Part shown: positions 1 through 8,580 of the stretch, piece by piece
Layout: each line of letters starts with the position of its first letter
Position numbering within the stretch: the stretch's first letter is position 1
Assembly: GCF_000621125.1 (NCBI RefSeq)
Contig: NZ_JHZC01000011.1
Coordinates: forward strand, 1 to 64,000
Direction of reading: 5' to 3'
Source of the DNA: Maribacter antarcticus DSM 21422
GTDB lineage: Bacteria; Bacteroidota; Bacteroidia; Flavobacteriales; Flavobacteriaceae
Length of the DNA stretch: 64,000 nt
Translations under genes and position numbers: made by a program
Notes under the pieces: model-generated
Databases searched by the model: none
The model's input: only the letters and a program-made list of their open reading frames with translations
What the model was told of the DNA's origin: nothing

Positions 1-475
1 CTTCAGAAGCATGTGATTCGTTATCCTCGTCCAAGGCGAGGCCATAAAAAGTATCTTGGTCTACCGAAGCCTTGGAAGCTGAAAAGTCATAGTCTTCAGA
101 TGGCCAATGCCCAATTATTCTCCCTCCGTTTTTAAGAACAAATTCAGCAAGCATACCTACACCATCGATAAAGTAATCGTCGTAACCGAATTGATCACCC
201 AGACCGAAGATTGCAATAATTTTATTTGTGAAATCAACGGTTTTGAAATCCTCAAAAAAGTCCTCCCAGTCACTTTGCAAATCTCCGTCGTACCAAGTGG
301 ATAAACCCAAAATGATAAAATCGTATTGTTCAAAGTAAGAGGTATCGATTTTTGAAACCGCTTGTACATCAATCTCCCAAAATTCACATTTCTGAACTAT
401 AGCGTACGTAATATCCTCAGTAGCACCGGTATCACTTCCATACACTAGCCCAATTTTAGTTCTATCGATTTCCAT
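1..475 (-). CDS. fldA: Flavodoxin, C-terminus beyond the window edge
   Basis: Partial gene: the ATG is at 475 and the frame stays open to the left edge (158 codons). The product carries the FMN phosphate-binding loop of flavodoxins near its N-terminus (YGSDTGATEDI, residues 12-22), an STWYDGDL stretch corresponding to the usual tryptophan-containing isoalloxazine loop, and a FGLGDQFGYDDYF segment matching the long-chain flavodoxin GxGDxxGY motif. Flavodoxins are cytosolic FMN electron carriers that replace ferredoxin when iron is scarce. It is the third gene of a minus-strand set (Cys-rich protein, methyltransferase, flavodoxin) with gaps of 2 and 32 bases, consistent with one transcript. A Fur-family gene lies about 3 kb away. 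Family assignment is firm; iron regulation is inferred. Confidence 0.9.
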   Translation of the reverse strand, partial: MEIDRTKIGLVYGSDTGATEDITYAIVQKCEFWEIDVQAVSKIDTSYFEQYDFIILGLSTWYDGDLQSDWEDFFEDFKTVDFTNKIIAIFGLGDQFGYDDYFIDGVGMLAEFVLKNGGRIIGHWPSEDYDFSASKASVDQDTFYGLALDEDNESHASE

Positions 476-507
476 ATCCTTCTATCTTGGTCTGTTAAAC
501 ATAATGA

Positions 508-1203
508 TTAGGAATCCTCCTTTTCTGATTTGTACTTTGCCACTTTTTGAAGGGTAGCCACTAAAAATGGTCTATTTACCACTATACCAGTCTTGTCCTT
601 TACATCCTCGTTTCTTGTCTGAATGTCCAGGCTTTTAAAATGCTGTTCTGAAACTAGATTAGCGAATTTGGCAATATCGTATAGGCCAAAAGATTCGTCT
701 ACGAACGGCTTGTCTTTCATAAACGATCCCTCGACAAAAGTTACAACACAAATACCATCTGGTTTTAACACCCTATAGATTTCACATAAAAAAGCTTTGG
801 GGTCCTGCCAAAAATAAATAGTGTTTACCGTCAAAATCCGATCAAAGAAATTATGTACATATGGTATCTTGATTCCATCGTATCTTAAAAACAAGGCTAT
901 TCTATCGCTTACGGACTTACAATTGATTTTGTTAGCTTCATCCACCATTACTTGAGAAATTTCCAATCCAAAGTAACGTAGGTTTGCTGCTTGCCTAAAG
1001 AGTACATTTAGATGGGCACAACTACCAGGGCCTATTTCCAGTATTCTATTCTTGTCCTTAATCCGTAGCACGGCAATAGAGTCAATAATCATCCCCTTAT
1101 TACTTTCATACATAATACTACCTAGGTCTTTACCTGCCTCCCCTTTTGGACAGCGTAATTGTTCTGCGAGATTTAGGATTGCAGTATTGGAGGGTACTAC
1201 CAT
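508..1203 (-). CDS. Class I SAM-dependent methyltransferase
   Basis: 231 residues. Residues 54-64 (ILEIGPGSCAH) are methyltransferase motif I, the glycine-rich SAM loop. An acidic residue that would bind the ribose follows about 20 residues later (FGLEIS), and a motif resembling post-I/IV (ILTVNTIYFWQDP) precedes IYRVLKPDG, the typical motif of Methyltransf_11/25 proteins. The substrate cannot be read from sequence. Two bases separate it from the upstream Cys-rich gene and 32 bases from flavodoxin, so the three are probably co-transcribed. No signal peptide is seen, so it should be cytosolic. A role tied to iron-poor growth is inferred only from the neighbours. Confidence 0.85.
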   Translation of the reverse strand: MVVPSNTAILNLAEQLRCPKGEAGKDLGSIMYESNKGMIIDSIAVLRIKDKNRILEIGPGSCAHLNVLFRQAANLRYFGLEISQVMVDEANKINCKSVSDRIALFLRYDGIKIPYVHNFFDRILTVNTIYFWQDPKAFLCEIYRVLKPDGICVVTFVEGSFMKDKPFVDESFGLYDIAKFANLVSEQHFKSLDIQTRNEDVKDKTGIVVNRPFLVATLQKVAKYKSEKEDS

Positions 1204-1205
1204 TG

Positions 1206-1553
1206 CTAAGAATCCTTTGATGCTACCCTATTCTTCTTTAACGTGGCATCCATATTCAAGGTAAATTGAGTCCCCTTTATTAAATCTTCCATTCTGTGTA
1301 AAATTGGTTCGTCAACTTTCAGGCAGATATCGACTAATGGATTCTTACACCAAATCTTATCACATTTTTCACCACATTCAGAACAACCACAAGGACCATG
1401 TGACTTTTGGACAATACCTAACAAATATGCCAAATCGGCTCTTGACATAAAAAGGCCAACAGTATCTACCACCAATTGTATTTCACATTCTGGATTCTGA
1501 CTGTTTTTTACGTGATACGTGGCACCGTATTCATTCTTGTAAATAAGATCCAT
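1206..1553 (-). CDS. Small Cys-rich protein, possibly a distant DUF6686 relative
   Basis: An ATG at 1553 gives 115 residues starting MDLIYKNEYGATYHV; the longer frame to 1631 adds 26 residues of asparagine/isoleucine-rich low-complexity sequence that looks like promoter DNA, so the inner start is preferred. The centre holds five cysteines in 15 residues (C55, C57, C60, C64, C69, in GPCGCSECGEKCDKIWC), suggesting a metal or Fe-S site. The flanking segments (DTVGLFMSRADLAYLL and DICLKVDEPILHRMEDLI) align loosely by eye with the two halves of the divergent 117-residue neighbour, so the two may share a fold. It heads a probable operon with the methyltransferase and flavodoxin. Function unknown. 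Confidence 0.7.
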   Translation of the reverse strand: MDLIYKNEYGATYHVKNSQNPECEIQLVVDTVGLFMSRADLAYLLGIVQKSHGPCGCSECGEKCDKIWCKNPLVDICLKVDEPILHRMEDLIKGTQFTLNMDATLKKNRVASKDS

Positions 1554-1597
1554 GGGATTGTATTTATTATTATTGGCGATAAAAATACTACTATTTA

Positions 1598-1619
1598 TAT
1601 TTAATCTAAATAAATTTAA
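1598..1619 (-). promoter_or_regulatory. Candidate iron-regulator box upstream of the Cys-rich gene
   Basis: The AT-rich segment contains AATCTAAATAAA (1603-1614), the same 12 bases found upstream of feoA at 31735-31746. Its complement reads TTTATTTAGATT. It lies about 50 bases upstream of the preferred start at 1553, near a TATTTTTA stretch that could be a degenerate TAnnTTTG promoter element. An operator for the Fur or DtxR protein encoded in this window is inferred. Confidence 0.4.
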
Positions 1620-1902
1620 TACTTTTAACATGTACTATTTTAATAATGAAAGAACCATACATCTTTAATCTATGCTTTCATAGTAGGTTAGCTGGGGACG
1701 GATTGTTGATCGAATTGGCGTTTCATAAAAGATAGTATTACTTACATTTAGTTAGTTTAGGGGGTGGTTTGTCGCATTACTTGCCACTCTCTTTTTAATT
1801 ATGTTGTAAGAGTTACTTTTTATAAGAAACTCCTCAACTAACTCAGAAATTGAAATAATCTGTTACTCTAATCACTTAATACAAACCTATAAAACTGAGA
1901 TT

Positions 1903-2256
1903 ATGTGTCATAAAGTACATACGTTGGCTAAAAATGAAGATGGGCAACTTACCTATTGTTCTACCTGTGATATCTATCATCTATATTTCAATAATATCTA
2001 TCTAGAATTTAAACAGTCCGAAATGGAATGCTTTAAAAAATTCGTTTCACAGATTGATGTAGCATACTGGGAATCTTCTTGCGACCGTGTGCTATTAAAA
2101 CGAAGGATTCCCATACAGACCATGCAACAGAACCTCGCCATAGTGTTTAATAGGCGAGAACTCAATTCCCTGAAGGCGATTTTATTTAAAACAAGTACTG
2201 AAATAGACGCTCCAATTAGCTTATCGGAAATGGATTATGTACAGTATTTGAATTAA
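1903..2256 (+). CDS. DUF6686-like small protein
   Basis: 117 residues starting MCHKVHTLAKNEDGQL, with a CSTC pair near residues 19-22 followed by DIYHLYFNNIYLEF. This N-terminus (MCHK, then a C-x2-C and HL-F-N) is what I recall of the Bacteroidota DUF6686 family, whose function is unknown. Four cysteines and two histidines in the first 30 residues could hold a metal. The gene faces the Cys-rich/methyltransferase/flavodoxin set across about 350 bases. No signal peptide. The family name is from memory and should be confirmed. Confidence 0.7.
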   Translation: MCHKVHTLAKNEDGQLTYCSTCDIYHLYFNNIYLEFKQSEMECFKKFVSQIDVAYWESSCDRVLLKRRIPIQTMQQNLAIVFNRRELNSLKAILFKTSTEIDAPISLSEMDYVQYLN

Positions 2257-2658
2257 GGCCTCCGCACTACTACAAAAGTGAAATAATTACAATGACAAAC
2301 CTTGCGAAAGAAATTGACGTTTATTTATTTCTCTAAAGGCAAGGTTCGCAGAAAAGTTGGACTTTTCCGTTCATCACAATCAAAAATGAATAAAATAAAC
2401 ATTTAAAAACGGATACTGATGTGCTACATCACAAGTGGTACGTACTAAACTGATGGAACAAAATATGCACATTCACCGTGTTTTATAGCGATGGTTAGGA
2501 AGAAAATTGGTTTTGTTTTATTACTTTATAACATGGGAATAGGGAACGAGACCACTCGCCGAAACTGATGTAGTAGAAGCGTTAAACTAGTGTCAATTCA
2601 CATTTGCTAAGCTATTAGGGAGTGCTACTTATCTCAGCAAATTTAAAGAACTAACCAC
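2257..2658. other. Gene-free stretch
   Basis: No convincing reading frame, RNA or repeat was seen. A short ATG-initiated frame near 2291 stops after about 15 codons. The area separates the DUF6686-like gene from a broken barrel gene and may be decayed sequence. Confidence 0.4.
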
Positions 2659-3284
2659 ATGAAAAAAGTTCGATTTCTTACACCCCTCTTTGCCGTAGTA
2701 ATCGGTAATGCCTGAAACCCATCAAAAGATAAACTGACCATTCCCAAAGGAAGATGGAATGTTGGTGGTAATCTTACCTTCAACACCTTTAAGAATACCG
2801 CAAACAAACAACCCTTAATCCGTGAAAACAAAACCATAAGTTTTACGGCTTTACCGAATATCGGTTATTCGATTGCTGAAAATACTATCCTAGGCCTAAG
2901 GTTTGGGTACAGCTTTCAAAACACAGAAAACTCCTTCATTGAGGGCAAGACCATTAATCATACAATTCTACACTAACAAATACCTTAGCTATAGCACCTT
3001 TTGTTAGGTGCTTTTTTCCGGTTGGTAAAAAGTTGGCACTCTCTCCACGGAGAATTAGGCTATGCTAATGCAAGTAGCGATGGAACCGACGAAAACATCG
3101 GTGTACTTATGTTATATCAAAAGGTCTCGCTTTAGAAACGGGAATAGGTTTTCTTGGTTATTCAACCACGGATTCTGAAACTAGCGATGCTACAAATTTA
3201 CTAATCGGAACAGGAGAAACAAACAGCTTTACTTTTAATCTAAATCCATCTCAACTATTTTTTGAGCTTTCAGATTATTTTTAA
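2659..3284 (+). pseudogene. Broken outer-membrane beta-barrel protein
   Basis: Starts ATG AAA AAA with a signal-peptide-like MKKVRFLTPLFAVVIGNA, hits an in-frame TGA at codon 19, and continues in the same frame with barrel-like alternating sequence (IPKGRWNVGGNLTFNTF, then SFTALPNIGYSIAENTILGL and FGYSFQNTENSF). After about 2965 the frame shifts; barrel-like sequence resumes with LALETGIGFLGYSTTD and ends FNLNPSQLFFELSDYF just before TAA, a terminal-strand pattern ending in an aromatic residue. Small porin or OmpX-like barrels look like this. The stop plus at least one frameshift argue for a dead gene. No neighbour explains its former role. Confidence 0.65.
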
Positions 3285-3500
3285 CCGTGACGTTATTTTT
3301 TCAAATAACAATGATTTAGAAGAATAATGGACGTGGTTTAGGCTTATTTTTATGGGTTATGGAGTCAATAAGCCCCTTTATTGGCGTATAATAACAGGAT
3401 AGTTAAAGACTCATTTCAGACGTAATTTATGTTTGAAAATAAAATGGGGTCGTAAAATACCTAATAAAAATCAAATTTGTAATTTTACAAAAAGGTTTGT

Positions 3501-3968
3501 ATGGCTTGCGTTAGTAGTTTCAATATCATAAAAGGAGTATTTACCGCTTTTCTGGAGGAAAACGGACATCGAAAAACGCCAGAAAGGTTTGCGATATTAG
3601 AGGAGATTTATAGTCTTGATGAGCATTTGGATATTGATTCCCTTTACATTGATATGAAGAACAAGAATTTTAGGGTAAGCCGTGCAACGCTATATAACAC
3701 CATGGATTTGTTTTTGGAAAGCGGTCTAGTTCGTAAGCATCAATTTGGCGGTAAACATGCACATTACGAAAAATCTTTTTTTGATAAAAAGCACGACCAT
3801 ATTATTCTTACCGACACAGGGGAAGTAGTCGAATTCTGTGATCCACGAATAGAATCAATAAAGAAAACGATTGAGGAAATTTTTGATATTACAATCGATA
3901 ATCATTCGCTCTATTTCTATGGCACTAGAAATTCGAACACCGAAGTAGAGAACAAACAGGCTATTTGA
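3501..3968 (+). CDS. Fur-family transcriptional regulator
   Basis: 155 residues. N-terminal winged helix ([20 protein letters not shown], then [19 protein letters not shown], residues about 24-80) and a C-terminal dimerisation/metal domain with [26 protein letters not shown] and a late histidine in NHSLYFYGT. Fur proteins repress iron, zinc or peroxide genes using metal as co-repressor. The structural-zinc CxxC that usually follows HDHI is replaced here by LTDT; only one cysteine (EFCDPRI) remains in that area, a variation I associate with some flavobacterial Fur proteins. Flavodoxin and the small Cys proteins nearby suggest an iron role. Whether it senses iron, zinc or peroxide cannot be decided from sequence. 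Confidence 0.88.
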   Translation: MACVSSFNIIKGVFTAFLEENGHRKTPERFAILEEIYSLDEHLDIDSLYIDMKNKNFRVSRATLYNTMDLFLESGLVRKHQFGGKHAHYEKSFFDKKHDHIILTDTGEVVEFCDPRIESIKKTIEEIFDITIDNHSLYFYGTRNSNTEVENKQAI

Positions 3969-4573
3969 GTACAATAGCGCCAATTTTTTTGAGACGCCTG
4001 TTGATTCTACAAAAGGCCCTTATGGTATAATCAATACTGGCCTTAAGTATCGTCTTGCCCTAAAATTTCAGAGGCTCAATACTTTATTTAAAACAAAGCA
4101 TACCCTACTCAAAATCAGCATTAAAGCAACCTTTATTTAGGTATTTAATGGGTATCCTAATTTCCACATTAAGCTAAATCCCCAAATATTACAACAGCTT
4201 GACCGCGCAAAAATCTTGTACGGTTTTTTTAGTGTTCCGGTAGATAAGCGTAAAGCAAAACCGCATAGAGCGTATTTTACTTTTACTTGAATCAGGGTAG
4301 TTTCTATTTTGCGTTCAGCTTTAGTTGGCGGTTCTTAAGTTCAACTATATCCAGTTCTATTTTTAAATGAGATTTCCTGAAGGTCGGTTCAATTTTAGTA
4401 TGCTATCAAGAACCTTGTTAAAGATTCACCTGTCTTCACCTCTCGTCTTTATAAGCTCACGATATTTTTCAAACGAAACTCTTCCCTCCTCTATATTACA
4501 TACTGCCCTAGTCATTTTGATGGAGGCCTTATCAACCAGCAAGGTGGAGTGTCTGCATTTGGTGAAGATTTAC
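3969..4573. other. Gene-free, probably decayed stretch
   Basis: No frame of convincing composition was found. Short open frames here on the plus strand have no recognisable domain and overlap the edge of a decayed minus-strand gene. No repeats or RNA seen. Confidence 0.4.
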
Positions 4574-4844
4574 TACCATGGTACTTTCTCAGATGCGTGC
4601 TTACCTTTTCCTCAATATTCTCTAAGATATGCGATGGATTCTTTACCAACCATTACTTGATTTTTTCCCTATCAAAGAACAAAGAGCCATCGGTAGGCTT
4701 GGAAAAGAGTATCAACCATGCCGAGGTCAGCTTGTATATCTTGGAAAGGCCCCATCGCGTATACACCTTTAGATTGGTAACGTTGAACACCTTCTTCTTG
4801 ACGAACGCGGCTTCGTCCAAATGATTTATTTTTTCGAGAAGTAA
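4574..4844 (-). pseudogene. Remnant of a helix-turn-helix (excisionase-type) protein
   Basis: On the minus strand one frame reads LEKINHLDEAAFVKKKVF, then LSKIYKLTSAWLILFSKP, FFDREKIK, an in-frame TAA (4653-4655) and WLVKNPSHILENIEEK. The order 'L-S-x-I-Y-K-L-T ... F-F-x-R-x-x-I-x-x-W-L' is the HTH_17/excisionase pattern carried by Bacteroidota mobile elements. No intact start is visible and the stop breaks the recognition half, so this is a decayed copy. It lies just outside the inferred island boundary, near another remnant and the att-like tRNA fragment, which suggests repeated insertion here. Confidence 0.55.
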
Positions 4845-5015
4845 CTGTACTAAGGAAGCATTTTGTTTGTCTATAGGCTTTCATATTATGTTTTTACATA
4901 TTTTCCATAATTAGTCCATGGAACTATTTGAAAGCAATTTGGCTGTAATACGATATAGCGTCAAGTAAAGGATAGGCTTCTCCCCTTTTCGTTCTCTTTC
5001 CTTTTTATTTTAGTG

Positions 5016-5375
5016 CTATGCCAGTAATAAAAAGTGGTTTTCGATAGCTATTTTTAGGTCCATTAGACGTTTGAGGTTACAGTTTTTCCATCCCGAATAT
5101 GCCTTGTGAAGCTCCTTTACCACACCTTCCTTCTCCTTTGATTTGAAATTTAAAGTGATGTAGTTGCAGAGACCAGCAAGGTTCTCTCCATAATAACCTT
5201 CTAAGTTCTCCTTGGAGATATAGTTCAGGAGCTCGAAAAGAGCCTAAAGTTGGGCAGTTTCCTATCGGTCAATGACAAGCATACCAATTTCTAGGAAATC
5301 TGTTTTCCTGACAACAGTTTTAAGAAGTCCTGCCTGCTTGTTTTTAGGTAGTCTTAAAAAGGCTCGTATTATCAT
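5016..5375 (-). pseudogene. Decayed gene of unknown family with two in-frame TAG codons
   Basis: From an ATG at 5375 the frame runs 119 codons to a TAG at 5016 and is interrupted only by two internal TAG codons (after LEIGMLVIDR and after ETAQL). The sequence looks coding: amphipathic helical stretches such as ALFELLNYISKENLEGYYG and GLCNYITLNFKSKEKEGVV. I do not recognise the family. It sits beside the excisionase-like remnant, so it was probably cargo or control of a mobile element. Decay is the simplest reading of the stops. Confidence 0.45.
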
Positions 5376-5495
5376 AATCTACCCTATGAACAATTCGAGA
5401 TTGCTGAAAGGGAACATCAAAGCTATGCCCGTTAACTTTTAAAAGTCTTTTCGGTTTTGAACGGGATAAGAGTTATTATATATTTCACCCCTACC

Positions 5496-5530
5496 AAAAA
5501 AGAACGGCCTCGCATTTCTACGAAGCCTTT
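5496..5530 (-). terminator. Displaced tRNA-Asn terminator
   Basis: Read on the minus strand, a hairpin (GGCTTCG, 8-base loop, CGAGGCC; one mismatch) is followed by GTTC and six Ts. It lies immediately downstream of the tRNA-Asn 3' fragment, where an original tRNA terminator would be. This supports the idea that 5496-5583 is the old 3' flank of a tRNA-Asn gene split by integration. Confidence 0.6.
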
Positions 5531-5540
5531 GCCGCTTTTA

Positions 5541-5583
5541 GCTCCACCTCTGGACTCGAACCAAGGACCCTCTGATTAACAGT
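5541..5583 (-). repeat. tRNA-Asn 3' fragment: probable attachment site (att) of the island
   Basis: This is the 3' half of tRNA-Asn (anticodon arm from ACTGTTAATC through T-arm and acceptor 3' strand). Bases 5551-5583 are identical over 33 bases to 29272-29304 in the intact tRNA-Asn; the remaining acceptor part differs by one substitution and one deleted base. Similarity stops abruptly after AGT on the side facing the integrase remnant. Same orientation as the intact gene, so the two copies are direct repeats 23.7 kb apart, the arrangement left when an element integrates at a tRNA 3' end. The direct repeat is seen; integration is inferred. Confidence 0.75.
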
Positions 5584-5654
5584 GCGATTATTTACCTTTT
5601 TCATTCGTTTTCATTTCTCTCAACCTCTCGAAACCCTAGTCTTCACTTGTTTTA

Positions 5655-6718
5655 ATGCGTTTGCACCAAAAGTGCCATTTGTTTCACTTTGCGTCACCCC
5701 TTAATAGCAAAATCATGGTAAGCAACAAACTAAAACTGAAGCCTAACACCCACTTGGACGGGAAGCATTCCATCATCTTACAAGTGCTAAAAGACCGTCA
5801 GAAAAAGAGTATCGCTACCGGACTCTTAGTGAAAAAAGAGCGATGGGACGATAAAGCGCATTATTTTAAGACAAGACATCCGAATGCGATGCAAAACAAT
5901 TGCCTTTTGGACACCATAAAAATTAAGGCCCGGAATATCATCTCAGAATATGAAATAAACGATATTGATTTCACCTTAAATGAGTTTGAAAGACGCTTCT
6001 GATTTGGTTCTAAAAGATGTAAAATAGACCTCTTCGGATTTTAGGAATCTTTTGTTAAGGATTTGATTCTTTCAGGAAGAACAGATTATGCGCGTAATAA
6101 CCATGATACTATTCGTTCTCTAAAACGGTTTTATAAAAAACCAGTTTTACACATGCGTGAAATCAATGTGACCTTCTTAGATAAGTACGAAGTCTTTTTA
6201 AGAAGTAGAGGTGGCACCAATGGTGGTATTGCAGTTTGTATGCGAAGCCTTCGTATTATCATTAATTTAGTGATACGTATAGATTTGATAAAACAGAACC
6301 TCTACCCTTTTCATAAACACAAGATATCAAAGCATAGAGGTAAACGAATTAAGCATCCCTTAACAATCGCAGAAATAGCGTTTTTTAAAAATGTAGATTG
6401 TGAAGAAGATATCCAGTACAGCAATACTAAAAATTACTTTCTATTCAGTTTTTATACCCGAGGTATAAATTTTACAGCTATAATACGTCTTAGATGGTCA
6501 GAAATAATCAATCAAAGGGTTACCTACGACGGGCTAAAACACAGGGCAATTTCTCTCTAAAGATTCTTCCACCTTTTAGAGAGGTCCTAAATGATTACAA
6601 TAAGAATAGGAGGGACACCAACTATGTCTTTCCAATGTTACTCCAAGATGTTTTGATACCCATACAAATTGAAAATTATAAACAAAAAATTCCGGGACAC
6701 TACAATAAATTACCGTAG
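5655..6718 (+). pseudogene. Decayed tyrosine recombinase (integrase)
   Basis: Three frames together spell a Bacteroidota phage-type integrase. Frame one (ATG at 5715, MVSNKLKLK) has the arm-binding domain (GLLVKKERWDDKAHYF) and stops at 6002. A second frame (from 6063) has the SAM-like core-binding domain (RNNHDTIRSLKRFYKK, EINVTFLDKYEVFLRSRGG) and the start of the catalytic domain (FYTRGINFTAIIRLRW), then shifts near 6530 into a third frame (LKILPPFREVLNDYNKN) that ends at 6718. The C-terminal box with the catalytic H-x-x-R and tyrosine is not found downstream. It starts about 70 bases from the tRNA-Asn fragment, the usual place for the integrase of a tRNA-targeting element. Confidence 0.85.
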
Positions 6719-6899
6719 GTTCCATCTTCAGCGAGGCCCTTTCAATCGAGTATTATTTATAATTTCAAAATCAGCGATTACTTGGGTTATTGGGAGAAGT
6801 CAGCGTTAATACAAATATTTGGTTGATTAATTTTATCTCGTTTGGTTTTCGCAGTTTCGGTAATAGACACATAACACACGTTTAGTGTAAACGCTTGTT

Positions 6900-8417
6900 T
6901 TAATCTCTTTTGTAGTCGGTGCTTTCTCCACTTTTACTATTCTTGGGTGGAAATATTTTTGATACGACATACCCTACAATCATTGCTAAAGCAAAGGAAG
7001 GAGCTAGCACATCTAATTCTTTAAGATATAGGTCTATTCCTTCAATATTTACAAATACAAATTTGAATAATATCACTGACGTGAACCCAGTAATCATTGA
7101 AGAAATAGCTCCTTTTTCAGAATAGCCCTTCCAGAAAAGAGATAAAATAATTACAGGACAGAAGGTTGCGGCAATTCCAGACCAGCCAAATACCATAATC
7201 CAGAAAATCTGCCTATCAGGATAAAGGTTGTATAATAAAATGGCTATGCCAAGTGCAACTAGTGCCATAATAACAGTAACAATCCTAGAAAATTTCGTTA
7301 AGTCTTCGTCTTTTAAATCAGGTCTGAATATTTTCTGGTAGAAATCACGCGTAATAGCACTAGAGGCAAGAATGAGTAACGAATCAATTGTTGACATAAT
7401 CGCTGATAGCACAATAGCAATGAAGATTGCAACTAGAATTGTTGGTAAGAACTCATGGGTTAACATACTTAAAACATTTTCACCACCAGTTCCTAACACT
7501 GCTTCTGGATCCTGCCCTTCCTTTGTGAAATAAATTCGAGCAAGAATACCAATCGTTACTGCTGCTGCACCTGTTAGGAGCGTAAAAAGAAGTGCAACCC
7601 ACTTTCCTTTATCAATTTCATTTTCACTTTTAATTGACATAAAACGAACATAAACTTGTGGTGACCCTAAGAAGCCCAATCCAATCATCGAGAAACCTAG
7701 AATCGTAACTAAGTTCATCCACCCGTCATTACTTCTCCCCATTATTTGTGTTAGGGTGGGGTCAATGGCATTTAAGCCCTCGGTTATTCCAATTCCATGG
7801 TCCATAGAGAACCACACAACAATGGGTAGTAAAACCAATCCAAAAAACATTAAAACCCCTTGGAACATATCTGACCAAACCGCAGCTACGAATCCACCAA
7901 TGAAAATATAGACCAAAACAATAGCGAAACCTACTAGGGCGCCTATTCGATAGTCAATATTCAGCAAGGATTCAAACGCGATTCCCGTTACATCCATTTG
8001 AGATGCGACATATATGACAACGAAAACTACTAGTGCAGAAGCAGAGATGATTCGAAGACTGTTTGTAGATGATTTAAAATGACTTTGAAGATAGTCCGGT
8101 ATTGTAATCGCTTCATATTCATCAGACCGTCTTTTAAATCGTTTAGCCATAAATTGCCAGGAGATAAAAACTCCGAGTAATTCTCCAGCAACAACCCAAT
8201 ATCCAGAATAGCCTACCATGGCTCCCATTCCCGTTAAACCTATTAAAAGCCATCCGGATTCCCCCGTTGCTCTAGCAGAAAAGGCAACAGCCCAAAAGCC
8301 CATTTTTTTTCCTCCTAAATAGAAATCACTCATACTTTTGACTCGCCGCGAGGCTAGTATTCCGATTAAAAATAGAATGGAGACATAAATTACTAGGACA
8401 GTGATTTTTGTAATCAT
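6900..8417 (-). CDS. Sodium:solute symporter (SSS family, PutP-like)
   Basis: 505 residues, about 13 hydrophobic segments. Family marks include the N-terminal DFYLGGKKMGFW, ARATGESGWLLIGLTG in the second core helix, FIGGFVAAVWSDMFQG, and the sodium-site region AIVLSAIMSTIDSLLILASSAI. SSS proteins couple inward sodium flow to uptake of sugars, amino acids or carboxylates; sequence style is nearest PutP, but the substrate cannot be fixed. It is the last gene of the minus-strand catabolic cluster, 163 bases after the cysteine-dioxygenase-like gene. In this context it probably brings in a product or co-substrate of the locus. Confidence 0.88.
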   Translation of the reverse strand: MITKITVLVIYVSILFLIGILASRRVKSMSDFYLGGKKMGFWAVAFSARATGESGWLLIGLTGMGAMVGYSGYWVVAGELLGVFISWQFMAKRFKRRSDEYEAITIPDYLQSHFKSSTNSLRIISASALVVFVVIYVASQMDVTGIAFESLLNIDYRIGALVGFAIVLVYIFIGGFVAAVWSDMFQGVLMFFGLVLLPIVVWFSMDHGIGITEGLNAIDPTLTQIMGRSNDGWMNLVTILGFSMIGLGFLGSPQVYVRFMSIKSENEIDKGKWVALLFTLLTGAAAVTIGILARIYFTKEGQDPEAVLGTGGENVLSMLTHEFLPTILVAIFIAIVLSAIMSTIDSLLILASSAITRDFYQKIFRPDLKDEDLTKFSRIVTVIMALVALGIAILLYNLYPDRQIFWIMVFGWSGIAATFCPVIILSLFWKGYSEKGAISSMITGFTSVILFKFVFVNIEGIDLYLKELDVLAPSFALAMIVGYVVSKIFPPKNSKSGESTDYKRD

Positions 8418-8580
8418 TATGTGTTTTTGATTATCGCTATTGAGATAGTATTCTTTTAAAGAGCAATTGGGAATGGTTTGGTGCGCTACTCCGTTTTGGC
8501 TAAACTAGGTTTAATCCCGTTTAGGTTCGGTTAGCAGCATATTTATTTTCAACAAATAGGACTTTTATTATGTACTATGT

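Noticed and set aside
2643-2837. Minus-strand 64-codon frame across the broken barrel gene
   Set aside because: It is antisense to sequence that reads clearly as a decayed outer-membrane barrel on the plus strand.
4367-4824. Two overlapping plus-strand open frames of 90-97 codons
   Set aside because: They have no domain, no start context, and are antisense to the excisionase-type remnant, which explains the open frames.
5016-5375. TAG recoding (readthrough or pyrrolysine-like) in the gene with two in-frame TAG codons
   Set aside because: It lies among clear pseudogenes, other genes in the window use TAG as a normal stop, and no recoding machinery is seen; decay is simpler.
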